From Agathobaculum hominis (GTDB lineage Bacteria > Bacillota > Clostridia > Oscillospirales > Butyricicoccaceae): 64,000 nt of DNA. Below, piece after piece: positions 21,491 to 30,647 of the stretch (the stretch's first letter is position 1; every line of letters starts with the position of its first letter). The position numbers were made by a program, and so were the translations under genes. The DNA lies in NCBI RefSeq assembly GCF_014288055.1, contig NZ_JACOPK010000002.1:124001-188000 (forward strand), in the 5' to 3' direction. The notes under the pieces were generated by a model, which had not been told where the DNA came from, searched no databases, and saw nothing but the letters and a program-made list of their open reading frames with translations.

Positions 21491-24400
21491 GTGAAGTGTA
21501 AAAACACCATTGCAATGGTGCTGGCAGGCGCGATGCTCCTGCCGAGCAATGCCTTTGCTGCCGACCTGAGCCAGTACAAGGATTTCCCGAACGACTGGTC
21601 CGCGAAGTCGCTCGAGCAGGCGATCGACAACGGCCTGCTGAACGGCTCGAACGGTATGATCGACGCGAAGGGACTGCTGACCCGCGCACAGATGGCGGCG
21701 ATCGTCTCCCGTTCCTTCGGCGCGGCTAAGACGGCGTCTTTGGACGACTACAGAGACGTACTGCCGAGCGCATGGTATTACAGCGATATGGGCAAGGCGG
21801 TCAAGATGGGCGCGTTCCAGGGCGCGAATGGCCTGCTGAACCCGGATGCACCGATCACCCGCGAGGAGGCGTTCACTGTTCTGGCGCGCGCCTTTGCGCT
21901 CGAGGGCGGCGGCAGCGCCACGCTGAAGGACTTTGTTGACGGCGGCACGGTGTCCTCGTGGGCGTCCGAGAGCGTTGCGGCGCTGGTCGCAGGCGGCTAT
22001 GTCAACGGCGCGAACGGAATGCTGAACCTGAAGAACAACATCACTCGCGCGGAATTCGCCAAGGTCATCACCGGCATGGCGGCATCCTATGTCGGCGCAG
22101 AGGGCGTCTCCGGCAAGACAGTCGAGGGCAACGTGATCGTCCGCGAGAGTGGCGCGTCGCTCTCCGGCATGACCATCAACGGCGACCTCATCATCGCGGA
22201 CAGCGCGGACAAGGTGTCGCTGGATAACGTCAAAGTTACCGGCCGCATCGTCATCCGCGGCGGTGCGGACGCGGTCAGCATCAAGGATACCACGGCTGGA
22301 AAGGGCGTGCTGGTCAGCAGCCCGAACGGCGCGGCGGCAATCTCGGTATCGGGCGGCAGCGTCGGCACTGTGACCGCGAAGTCCGATCTGTCCCTGTCCG
22401 GCTCGGTAAGCAATGTTGCTGTTACCGATAAGGCTACCCTGACCGTCGAAAAGAACGCATCCGTCGGCACTGTCACCGTATCTGCGGCAGGCTCCAAGGT
22501 AACGGGCGACGGCAAGGTAACGAACGTACAGGCCAACGCGAACAATGTTACCGTCACCAGCAAGGGTGCCAAGGTAACAGCCGGCAGCGGCGTTTCCGGT
22601 GTCAAGGCGGGCGATAAGACCGTAGAGGCCGGAAAGACCGAAACTGTTGGCAGCACTTCGACTTCGAGCGGCGGCTCCTCCTCCGGCGGCGGCAGCAGCT
22701 CGTCCCGCAGCGATTACAGCTATGTGCTGATGAATATCCCGTATGACGAGTTCTACAAGGCGGAGCTGAACGAAAATGCCGCAGCCGTTGACGCAGTTTC
22801 GTCGGCGACCAAGAATAAGACCCGCATCGGTACTCTGGCAGGCGGTTCGTATCATGTCAATCCCGACGGCTCGGATATTACCGGCGTTACCTATCCGGTT
22901 CGCGTAAAGACGAGCGACCTTTCCGGCCTCAAGAAGGTAACAGACAGCGACTCCGTAAGCATCACGGTTAAAAAAAGCGGCAAGGATGAAACCTCCACCT
23001 ATACCGGCAGGGAAGCGCTGTTTGAAAGCGCAAGCTACTCCTACTACGCTCTGAGCTCCACCCCGTCTTACTACAAGGAAGCGACCCTGACCAACGGCAA
23101 GTGGTCGTTCGGCAAGGCGACCGGTGCGGCGTCCGAGGATACCGCAACCATTGCCAAATTCAAGGCCCCCGGCCATCACGCCGACTACGAAATAAAGGTC
23201 GAAAGCGACAAAATCGAGAAGGGCCAGAAGGTTTACGCCGTTGTCCTGACCGACACGGACGGCAACAGCTACGGCCTGCGTCATGTTGTTGAAATCTGGC
23301 GCGCGACCGAGCTTGGCTTCAAGGCTGACTCTCCGATTGTCGGCAAGACCATCAAGACCATCACCTATTACACCGATAACGGCGTGATCAAGCTCAATCT
23401 GGCGCAGGAGCAGTATATTCCGCAACAGGCGGCAACTGTTACGGTTACGGAAGCAGATTTTGCTGCTGGCGAAACTACTGTAACACTTTCCAATGATTTG
23501 CCGAGCGATTTCACCGCAGCTTACAGCTTTACGGTGAACGGTGAGGCGTCCAACTTCTTTACCTATGCAGACGGTAAGATTACTTGGGACGAGAGCGCTT
23601 CCGATATTCCGAGCGGTACCTATCAGCTGGTAATCCATGATGACAGCGGCAAATATGCCGATATTACCGCTCAGATCAAGCTGAATGTTTACGCTTACGC
23701 TTCTGTTCCGTATGATGAATACTGGCAGAGCGAGGGTGTTTACCTGAGTGGTAATAACTGGACTGCTTCTTCGGATGTTGCTGACCGCACTACCACCAAT
23801 AAAGATGGCAGTGTTACCGAAGAGCACGACAAGGGCGCATTCGATGCGGTTTCCCGTGCGACCCAGAACCACGGTCTGCACCGCGGCAGCTTCCAGCAGG
23901 ATGTAGTTATCCATACCGCAGACAGAGATTATCATCCGGTCAGCTGGCCGGATGAGGGTAAAGGCAATACTTTTATCGATGCCGACGGAAATACCTATAA
24001 TAAGACTGAGATCGGCATTACCAGCTACAACATCACCGGCATCAAGTATGTTCCGGTAAAGGTCAGCGCTTCTGATTTTGCTGACTTCTGCACCAAGTAC
24101 ACTGTTACCAGGAACGGCGAAACCATGCAGGGCGGTTACAGCGAAAACAACCTGTCTGCTTATACTGATTTAGTTGCTGCTGTTGATGCAAATACCAATG
24201 GCCTGAAGGCTGTTACCAAGGGCAAAAACGGCTATACCTTTGGCAAGCGCCAGACCGGCACCGGTTCCGGTATTCAGGGACAGTCTCTGAAAACTGCGGA
24301 TGCCGGTATTACGGCCGCAGTCAAGGATTACTCCGGCAGCTTCGGCGAAATGCTGCGTGTTGATCTGGATAACACGAAGGATAGCACCAAGTATTATGGT

Positions 24401-25213
24401 GACCTCGGCAGCCATATGCAGACCGTTGTATGGAAATACTACGGCGATGGCGATACCGTGCTTGCGACCTACGGCACCAAGTTTGCAGCCGATGACTGGA
24501 TGCACAAGTCCATGGGTATCCAGCTGGGTCTGACGGATTCTCTGCGCTTCAAGCTGCCGGATGGCAAGGACGGCACGGGCAAGTGGACGCTTACGGTTTA
24601 TGCTCTCGGCTACGAGGATACGACCTATACGGTAAACGTAACCGCAGAAAATCTGCCGAAAAAGACCGAGCCGATGACGGACGAGCAGAAAACCAAGCTG
24701 GAAGAGCTGAAAAAGACCGGTGAAGCATTGATTGCTTCTGCTGCAAACGCCGATAAGCTGACAGATGCAGAAAACATCCTGAACGACCATATCACGAACG
24801 ATATTCCGGACATGCTCGCAAAGACCGATGCAACCCAGTCGGAAGCAGCTGACCTGATTACTGAGGTGGAAGGCTATATCACGAATGTGCGGACTGAGCG
24901 CGCTAATCAGTCTGTTACTACCAAGACGGCTAACGGCGAAGCAACCGTAACTAGTACTGACGGCAAGTATGTTGCCGGTTCTTATCAGGCGAAAGTCACT
25001 GTTACCTTTGATTCTGACGGCAAGGTAGTTTCTGTAAAGGATAACCGCACTGAACCTGGCTCCAATAGCGATTACTGGGATATAGCACTGAACTGCTTTG
25101 ACCGCTTTAACGGCAAAACCAAAGACACTGTAGATAGTGTCGATGCCACTTCCGGTGCAACGGTTTCTATGAACGCTGTAAAGGAAGCCGTCAAGGACGC
25201 TCTCTCGAAATAG
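21491..25213 (+). CDS. Large SLH-anchored FMN-binding surface protein (ends at amber codon)
   Basis: The GTG start has GGAGG 9 bases upstream. The 1240 residues begin with a signal peptide (AMVLAGAMLLPSNAFAADL) and three SLH repeats (to about 200). A repetitive beta-helix-like region (GNVIVRESGASLSGMTINGD), a Ser/Gly linker and two modules carrying DAVSSAT and DAVSRAT motifs follow. A helical region and a C-terminal FMN_bind domain ending DATSGATVSMNAVKEAVKDA complete it; the Thr of SGAT is the expected flavin site. It probably carries covalent FMN at the cell surface for electron transfer. The frame stops at TAG 25211-25213 but stays open beyond it (next entry). Confidence 0.9.
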   Translation: MKCKNTIAMVLAGAMLLPSNAFAADLSQYKDFPNDWSAKSLEQAIDNGLLNGSNGMIDAKGLLTRAQMAAIVSRSFGAAKTASLDDYRDVLPSAWYYSDMGKAVKMGAFQGANGLLNPDAPITREEAFTVLARAFALEGGGSATLKDFVDGGTVSSWASESVAALVAGGYVNGANGMLNLKNNITRAEFAKVITGMAASYVGAEGVSGKTVEGNVIVRESGASLSGMTINGDLIIADSADKVSLDNVKVTGRIVIRGGADAVSIKDTTAGKGVLVSSPNGAAAISVSGGSVGTVTAKSDLSLSGSVSNVAVTDKATLTVEKNASVGTVTVSAAGSKVTGDGKVTNVQANANNVTVTSKGAKVTAGSGVSGVKAGDKTVEAGKTETVGSTSTSSGGSSSGGGSSSSRSDYSYVLMNIPYDEFYKAELNENAAAVDAVSSATKNKTRIGTLAGGSYHVNPDGSDITGVTYPVRVKTSDLSGLKKVTDSDSVSITVKKSGKDETSTYTGREALFESASYSYYALSSTPSYYKEATLTNGKWSFGKATGAASEDTATIAKFKAPGHHADYEIKVESDKIEKGQKVYAVVLTDTDGNSYGLRHVVEIWRATELGFKADSPIVGKTIKTITYYTDNGVIKLNLAQEQYIPQQAATVTVTEADFAAGETTVTLSNDLPSDFTAAYSFTVNGEASNFFTYADGKITWDESASDIPSGTYQLVIHDDSGKYADITAQIKLNVYAYASVPYDEYWQSEGVYLSGNNWTASSDVADRTTTNKDGSVTEEHDKGAFDAVSRATQNHGLHRGSFQQDVVIHTADRDYHPVSWPDEGKGNTFIDADGNTYNKTEIGITSYNITGIKYVPVKVSASDFADFCTKYTVTRNGETMQGGYSENNLSAYTDLVAAVDANTNGLKAVTKGKNGYTFGKRQTGTGSGIQGQSLKTADAGITAAVKDYSGSFGEMLRVDLDNTKDSTKYYGDLGSHMQTVVWKYYGDGDTVLATYGTKFAADDWMHKSMGIQLGLTDSLRFKLPDGKDGTGKWTLTVYALGYEDTTYTVNVTAENLPKKTEPMTDEQKTKLEELKKTGEALIASAANADKLTDAENILNDHITNDIPDMLAKTDATQSEAADLITEVEGYITNVRTERANQSVTTKTANGEATVTSTDGKYVAGSYQAKVTVTFDSDGKVVSVKDNRTEPGSNSDYWDIALNCFDRFNGKTKDTVDSVDATSGATVSMNAVKEAVKDALSK

Positions 25214-27550
25214 GAAAGTGAGCAGTCGCCCTCTGCGCCAGCCCTGAAAGCGGCAGACGCTCGGACACAGCTGTTATATGCAGCAACATCCCCGGCGAAA
25301 CTTAACGTTTCGGCCGGGGATGGCTGTATCGTCCGGTATACCACCGACGGCAGCACTCCGAGTGTAGACGGGAACACTGCAAAAACCCTTGAAGGCACAA
25401 CGCTGACCATCCAGCCGAACAGCAACGCAGACAGCACCGTTACCGTCAAGGCCATCGCCGTCAAGGACGGCAAGGTTTCCGATGTCACCGAAAAGACCGT
25501 GCAGTTTGTCGCGATTCCCAGTCTGACCTCCGGCACGCGCACCTACATCGGCACAGTGACGGACGGCGGTGTGTCCGGCGGCCCGTATCAGGTCAGTGTG
25601 CGCGTAACAACTACCAACGGCAAGATCACCCGTGTGCAGGACAACGGCACCGAGGGCAGCATTGACGATGATTCCGACCATGCGTTCTGGTCCGGTTACA
25701 GCGTAATGGAATCCGACGGTATGCCCGCCAAGCTGCGCGGCAAGTCGCTGGAAAATGTACTGAACATGCAGACCGTACCGGATGACGATGCCCACAACGT
25801 AGACGCCGTTTCCGGCGCTACTGTCTGGTCGGATGCCATCCGTCATGCCACCATCGCGGCACTGCGCTCCGCGCCTGTCAGCGAAAGCGAATCCACCGTG
25901 CTCGCCCCGACCCTCACGGCACAGACCTGCGTACCGAATGCTTCTTATAAGTATATCGACGTTGCCATGTCGGCCGACAAGGACTGTACCATTCGCTATA
26001 CTCTCGACAGCACCGACCCGGACAAAAACAGCCCGGAAGCGGCGAAAATCGGCTGGTCTGGAGACATTGGCGTTCGTCTGAAACCCGATTTGACTAAATA
26101 TCCGAACGGTCAGGTCATTGAAGTGCGCGCCGCCGCCTTTGACAAGGATGGAAACCGCTCGGATGTGGTTCGGCAGTTCTATATATTCGCAAATCCGCTG
26201 AAAAACGCGGCATATACCGCAACATACAGCGGCGTTTCCGCCGAAGCAGACGGCATTACGGCTACCATCGTGACCGAAAGCCCGAATTATGACAACTATA
26301 ACTACATCACTTCGCTGAAGCTGGATTCTGCACACAGTGAACAGTACGCAGACTTTCTCCCCGAGCTGTTCAGCCGCATTTATCTCGCGCAGACCACCGA
26401 AGGCGTTAAGCCAATCGAGGGGCACGAGCAAGAGAGCCAAGCTGTCCTCTCAGCAGTGCAGGCGGCACTGAATAAGGCGCTGACGGCTTCCAAGCCGACG
26501 CTCACCGTCTCGCCGGAGAAAACCACCTACGCGAATGCGGATGCGGTAACGGTAACGCTTGACTGCCCGACCAACGGCGCGGAGATCTACTATACCGTCG
26601 ACAACAGCACCACCATGACCGGTTCCACGCTCTCTGACCCGACCAAAACCGGCACGAAGTACGAAAATTCGCTCTCGGAGTCCATCGGGGACATTGCAGG
26701 CGGAACGCTGTACATCCGCGCGGCGGCGAAAAAGGACGGCAAATGGTCCGGTATCGTTCGCAAGGATCTGACGTTCGCCAAGGGCGTCAAGGAAAATGCC
26801 TTCGTGGTGGACGGGACGAATTATCAGAGCTGGTCTGCGGCGGCCGCCGCCGTCAAGAAAGACGGCACGATCGTGCTCAATGATGATGTGCAGCTGACCG
26901 AGGAGGACAAGCTCCCGGATGTCGCGTGCACCATCCGTTCGGCAGACGGCGAGACCAAATACAGGCTGAGCGGCTCTCCGATGACGATGAACGCCGATCT
27001 TACCCTGTCGAACATCTCCTATGCGCTCGGAAATCTGTACGCGAACGGGCATGATCTCACGGTCTCGAACGATGTCGAGACTGCGTGGAGCTTCACGGAT
27101 TACAGTCTGTATGCAGGCAGTACCGTGAACAGCACCGCAGCGAGCACGCAGCACATCAGCGTGCAGGCCGGGGATTTTGCGGTCATCGCCAGCGGCAGAG
27201 GCAGCACGACGCATAAGGCTGACGTGGACGTTGCCGTCGGCGGCAGCGCGGAGGTCGAGCTTGCGGGCGCGTACATGGGCGCGACACTGGACGGCAATGT
27301 AACGTTCCATGTTGCAGACGGCGTCAAGCTGAATCAGTTCCTCGGCGAACAAAGCGGCGGCTCCGTTACCAGAAACCTGACCCTCCAAATCAAAGGCACA
27401 CCAACGCTGAAAAGCTACAATCCCACATACAAGGCCAGCGTCAAACGCGATTCGTTCGGCACGCTCGACCTGACCGGCGCAGCTACGGATTTCATCACCG
27501 AAAACCGTAATAAATTCACCGGTTTTGCCACGGTTTTGCCAACTGCATAA
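25214..27550 (+). pseudogene. In-frame continuation of the FMN-binding surface protein after the TAG
   Basis: The frame of the preceding gene continues without a stop for 778 codons. It starts immediately with a chitobiase-type Ig module (SPAKLNVSAGDGCIVRYTTD, GSTPSVDG). A second FMN_bind domain (VDAVSGATVWSDAIRHATIA) follows, then two more chitobiase-type modules and a beta-rich end. No start codon with a ribosome site and no signal peptide was found; the first GTG (25499) falls inside a beta module. So it is either made by reading through the amber codon or is the dead 3' half of a nonsense-mutated gene of 2019 codons. Sequencing error is also possible. Confidence 0.75.
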
Positions 27551-27564
27551 TTTCTCACAAGTCC

Positions 27565-27597
27565 AAGGGCGCTCCAGCAGGAGCGCCCTTTACTTTT
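27565..27597 (+). terminator. Terminator after the FMN-binding protein frame
   Basis: AAGGGCGCTCC / GGAGCGCCCTT with loop AGCA, then TACTTTT, 14 bases after the second stop. The terminator belongs to the 27550 stop, not to the amber codon. Confidence 0.85.
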
Positions 27598-27936
27598 GCG
27601 CATTGTTCGCACGACGGTGCACAAATCAGAATATGTCGGCTTCGGGTGCGTTGCCCAAAAATTCATCCACAGTATTCGCGATTGCATCCTGAAAGTCCTC
27701 ATCTGCTAAAATGGGGTGCAGTTCAGAGTCCGGATGGCTTGTCTATTGCCTGTTCGCTTTTGAAAACTTGATTATATGCCATCCAATAAATACCTGCGTT
27801 GAACCGCTGCCTATAGCTTCAAACTATGGACAATGACGAGTTTCTCGTATTTTACAAATGGGTCATCAGCCTTTATACTAATATCATAAAATAAACGAGC
27901 CACCGCTCATTGTATAGATCAGAAAGGACAACCCCC
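27598..27936. other. Intergenic stretch with a possible gene remnant
   Basis: There is no complete gene. On the minus strand a 38-codon open piece (27626-27742) ends with EDFQDAIANTVDEFLGNAPE and has no start; it looks like the C terminus of a lost protein. No SAM riboswitch or T-box was seen before the methyltransferase gene. Confidence 0.35.
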
Positions 27937-29055
27937 ATGAAAAATCCCGCTCCTTATCGTTACGATATTGTCGGCAGCTTCCTGCGCACGAAGGCCATCC
28001 ACGAAGCACGCAGCAGGTTTGAAGCCGGCGAAATTTCCGCTGAAGAACTGGCCAGGGTCGAAGATGCCGAGATCACCGGTCTGGTAAAGAAGGAAGAGAA
28101 TGTCGGTCTGCACGCTGTTACCGACGGCGAGTATCGCCGTTCCTTCTGGCACATGGACTTCCTCTGGGGTCTGACCGGTACGCAGAAGGTCAAGTCTGAG
28201 CACTTCTCCGTCGCATTCAAGGGCTTCCAGCCGAAGGCTGAGACCGTAAAGATCGTGGACAAGCTGGACTTCCCGGATGATCATCCGTTCCTCAGGCACT
28301 TTGCGTTCCTGCAGAGCGTGGCCTCCGACCTCGTACAGCCCAAGCAGTGCATTCCGTCTCCGTCCATGCTGCATTTGATCTGCTGTGTTCGTTCGACCGA
28401 CTACCAGCCAATCGAGCGCTACAGGGACGAGCAGGTCCTGCTGGACGATCTGGCGGCTGCTTACCAGAAGGCGGTAAAGGCGTTCTATGCTGCCGGCTGC
28501 CGTTATTTACAGCTCGATGATACCTCCTGGGGCGAATTCTGTTCGGCTGAGAAGCGCAAGGCATACGCAGAGCGCGGCATCGACGTAGATGAGGTCGGCC
28601 GCAAGTACGTTTATGTGCTCAACAAGATCCTCGAAGCAAAGCCGGAGGACATGGTTATCACCATGCACATCTGCCGCGGCAACTTCCGCTCGACCTGGTC
28701 GTCCACCGGCGGCTATGAGCCGGTAGCGGAGATCCTGTTCGGCCACTGCAACGTGGACGGCTTCTTCCTCGAGTACGACAGCGACCGTGCAGGCGGTTTC
28801 GAGCCGCTGCGCTACATCGGCAAGCAGAAGGTCGTTCTGGGTCTGGTAACCTCCAAGGATGCCAAGCTGGAGAACAAGGGAGACGTTATCGCGCGTATCC
28901 GCGAGGCTTCCAAATATGTGCCGCTCGAGCAGCTGGCGCTCAGCCCGCAGTGCGGCTTTGCTTCCACCGAGGAAGGCAACCTTGTGACCGATGAGGACCA
29001 GTGGAGCAAGCTGGCGCTCGTCAAGGAGATTGCAGAAGAAGTCTGGGCCGATTAA
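27937..29055 (+). CDS. MetE-like cobalamin-independent methyltransferase (YxjG/YxjH type)
   Basis: The 372-residue protein is the size of the C-terminal catalytic half of MetE. Landmarks are YDIVGSFLRTKAIHEAR, AVTDGEYRRSFWHMDF, YLQLDDTSWGEFC, MHICRGNF (zinc ligands His and Cys) and LALSPQCGFAST (second Cys). Such proteins probably move a methyl group to homocysteine from folate or another donor. The start at 27937 follows AAGGACAACCCCC; an ATG 27 bases upstream is less likely. It is monocistronic, and its left neighbour is the surface-protein terminator. Confidence 0.9.
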   Translation: MKNPAPYRYDIVGSFLRTKAIHEARSRFEAGEISAEELARVEDAEITGLVKKEENVGLHAVTDGEYRRSFWHMDFLWGLTGTQKVKSEHFSVAFKGFQPKAETVKIVDKLDFPDDHPFLRHFAFLQSVASDLVQPKQCIPSPSMLHLICCVRSTDYQPIERYRDEQVLLDDLAAAYQKAVKAFYAAGCRYLQLDDTSWGEFCSAEKRKAYAERGIDVDEVGRKYVYVLNKILEAKPEDMVITMHICRGNFRSTWSSTGGYEPVAEILFGHCNVDGFFLEYDSDRAGGFEPLRYIGKQKVVLGLVTSKDAKLENKGDVIARIREASKYVPLEQLALSPQCGFASTEEGNLVTDEDQWSKLALVKEIAEEVWAD

Positions 29056-29101
29056 ACAGCAGGACAGTCTAAAAAGCAGGGAACACGGAAACCGGCAGGT
29101 C

Positions 29102-29932
29102 TCACCGCCGGTGTTTGGATAAGAAAAACATTTGCGCAGATAAAATCCCACTTGATGTCAGGTACGGTATCAAGTGGGATTGTCTGTTTTCTGTTTCTGT
29201 TCGTTCTAACGGGAATACCAGTGAATGGTTATGATAATAGCGGATTTTCTGCAAAACACAGCGCTCAGCGCGCCGAAAAATGTATGGGTCTAAATTCACA
29301 TCTTCGGGCGCCATCGCAGCCCCCATATTATTGGCGTCCTTGACGCCGAGCTCGATCATCTTTCCGAACAGCACGTGGGTCATGCGGACGGAGGAGCCGC
29401 CTTCAGCGCCGAGCACGGCCGCGCCGGCCGCTGTCGCGGTCCATTGCGCAGTAGGGGTGCGCTGACCGCCGTAGGCGAGGGGAAATCGGTACTGCCGCTC
29501 TGCCGAGCAGAAATGCGAGGAGGCAGAGACGGCAAGGCGTGCGGCTGCGCCTGCCTCGACGAGCACGCCGCCGAGCGCAAGTCCCTGCGCCATGGTCGAG
29601 CACGCGCCGTACTGACCGAGGTAGGGGACATCCGAGTGCATGGAGGCGAGAAATGAGCCGATGCACTGGTTGAGCAGGTCTCCGGCGAGGATCAGGTCGA
29701 GGTCGCAGTGCCGCAGACTGCCCTTGCGCAGCGCGAGGTCGATGGCGGTGCGCTGAAGCTCACTTTCCGCAAGCTCCCACGACTTCTGTCCCATGCGGTC
29801 GTTCCGCGTGACGAAGTCAAAACGGCTGCCGAGCGGGCCCTCGCCCTCCTTTTTGCCGACTGCGGCGGCGTGCGACAGCAGATACGGGCGGTTTTCGAGC
29901 GTGAGCGTGCGTTTTCCGGCGTGTGTGATCAT
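29102..29932 (-). pseudogene. spoVAD: SpoVAD, truncated and joined to unrelated sequence
   Basis: The first 209 codons match stage V sporulation protein AD, a thiolase-fold DPA-binding protein: GSRFDFVTRNDRMGQKSWEL, ILAGDLLNQCIGS, YLGQYGACSTMAQGLALGG, GGQRTPTAQWTATAAGA and KDANNMGAAMAP. SpoVAD is usually about 338 residues. Here homology stops abruptly near base 29305 and the frame runs 67 more codons through unrelated sequence. No piece of the missing end is seen in other frames. SpoVAE, normally next, is absent. The gene overlaps spoVAC by 4 bases. It is probably non-functional, which suggests a deletion. Confidence 0.85.
29144..29181. terminator. Strong hairpin between the methyltransferase and spoVAD remnant
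   Basis: AATCCCACTTGAT pairs exactly with ATCAAGTGGGATT and is followed by GTCTGTTTT; it probably ends the methyltransferase transcript. Confidence 0.75.
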
Positions 29933-30381
29933 CCGGCGCCGCCTCCCCTCAGCACGAGCAGCACAAGGCCGTAGAGGACGCTCGCGGTGATGCCGTAGAC
30001 GAGAACCGGCCCGGCGATGACGAACAGCTTTGCGCCGAGACCGAGGATAAGGCCCTCGCTTTTGTACTCGATGGCAGGCGAGACGATGGCGTTCGCGAAG
30101 CCGGTGATGGGGACGATCGTGCCGGCGCCGGCGTGTTTTGCGAGCTTGTCGTACAGGTGCAGACAGGTCAGCAGCGCGCCGAGGAACACCATGGTGATGG
30201 CGGTCGCGGCGGCGGTGCCGTCGGTATCCAGACCGCGCGACAGCCAGAACATGCGCACGCCCTCGCCGACCGTGCAGATCGCGCCGCCGAACACAAACGC
30301 CAGCAGGCAGTCTCGTGCGAGCGGCGACGGCGGACTTTTCCGCGCCAGCAGCGCCGCATATTTTCGTTTATCCGGTTGCAT
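29929..30381 (-). CDS. spoVAC: Stage V sporulation protein AC
   Basis: The 150-residue membrane protein has the SpoVAC pattern: a short basic N terminus (MQPDKRKYAALLARKSPPSP), four to five helices and GTIVPITGFANAIVSPAIEY plus GLGAKLFVIAGPVLVYGI. SpoVAC helps form the channel that moves dipicolinic acid into the spore. It has the usual length and a GGAGG site. It starts the operon, with spoVAD overlapping its stop, but the partner is truncated, so the channel may not work unless other spoVA genes exist elsewhere. Confidence 0.92.
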   Translation of the reverse strand: MQPDKRKYAALLARKSPPSPLARDCLLAFVFGGAICTVGEGVRMFWLSRGLDTDGTAAATAITMVFLGALLTCLHLYDKLAKHAGAGTIVPITGFANAIVSPAIEYKSEGLILGLGAKLFVIAGPVLVYGITASVLYGLVLLVLRGGGAG

Positions 30382-30469
30382 AACGTTCCCTCCCAGAGGT
30401 TTTTGAATGTATTTTTTGCAGGGAAAGCTAAATTATGCAATATACATCGCAGACAGCTCGTTTAAGACA

Positions 30470-30642
30470 GTCGCGCGTCAGCGCGCGTTAAAACATTTGC
30501 GGAGCAAATAAAAAAACCGGGGACATGTGCCTCGGTTTTTTTACACTAAGAGGGAGAAAGTTTCCGTATGGGAACTCTCGGACGACTCGTGTTCTGCGAA
30601 GTCAGAACACATCTTGTCGGAAAAACGCAGTTTTTCGACAGG
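30470..30642 (+). repeat. Intergenic multi-hairpin repeat, copy A
   Basis: Successive hairpins are CGCGCG-stem, ATTTGC/GCAAAT, AAAAACCGG..CTCGGTTTTT, GAAAGTTTCC/GGGAACTCTC, GTGTTCTGC/TCAGAACAC and TTGTCGGAAAAAC/GTTTTTCGACAG. The same order recurs at 34482-34668 (inverted), 40635-40815 and 59453-59630. It fills the gap between spoVAC and the symporter gene; the copy seems to provide the symporter's terminator. Confidence 0.85.
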
Positions 30643-30647
30643 AAGAA

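Noticed and set aside
21467..23935. Minus-strand frame of 822 codons opposite the SLH/FMN-binding protein
   Set aside because: The plus strand has signal peptide, SLH and FMN-binding motifs; the antisense frame has none.
25211..25213. Pyrrolysine as the explanation of the amber codon
   Set aside because: No pyrrolysine genes lie in the window and the downstream protein is not a methylamine methyltransferase; kept only as a remote possibility.
27598..27936. SAM riboswitch or T-box before the MetE-like gene
   Set aside because: No S-box core or T-box bulge sequence was seen; the gap has only a terminator and a possible gene remnant.
29102..29305. Simple frameshift in spoVAD
   Set aside because: None of the other frames downstream of 29305 encodes the missing SpoVAD end, so it is a truncation or deletion, not a frameshift.
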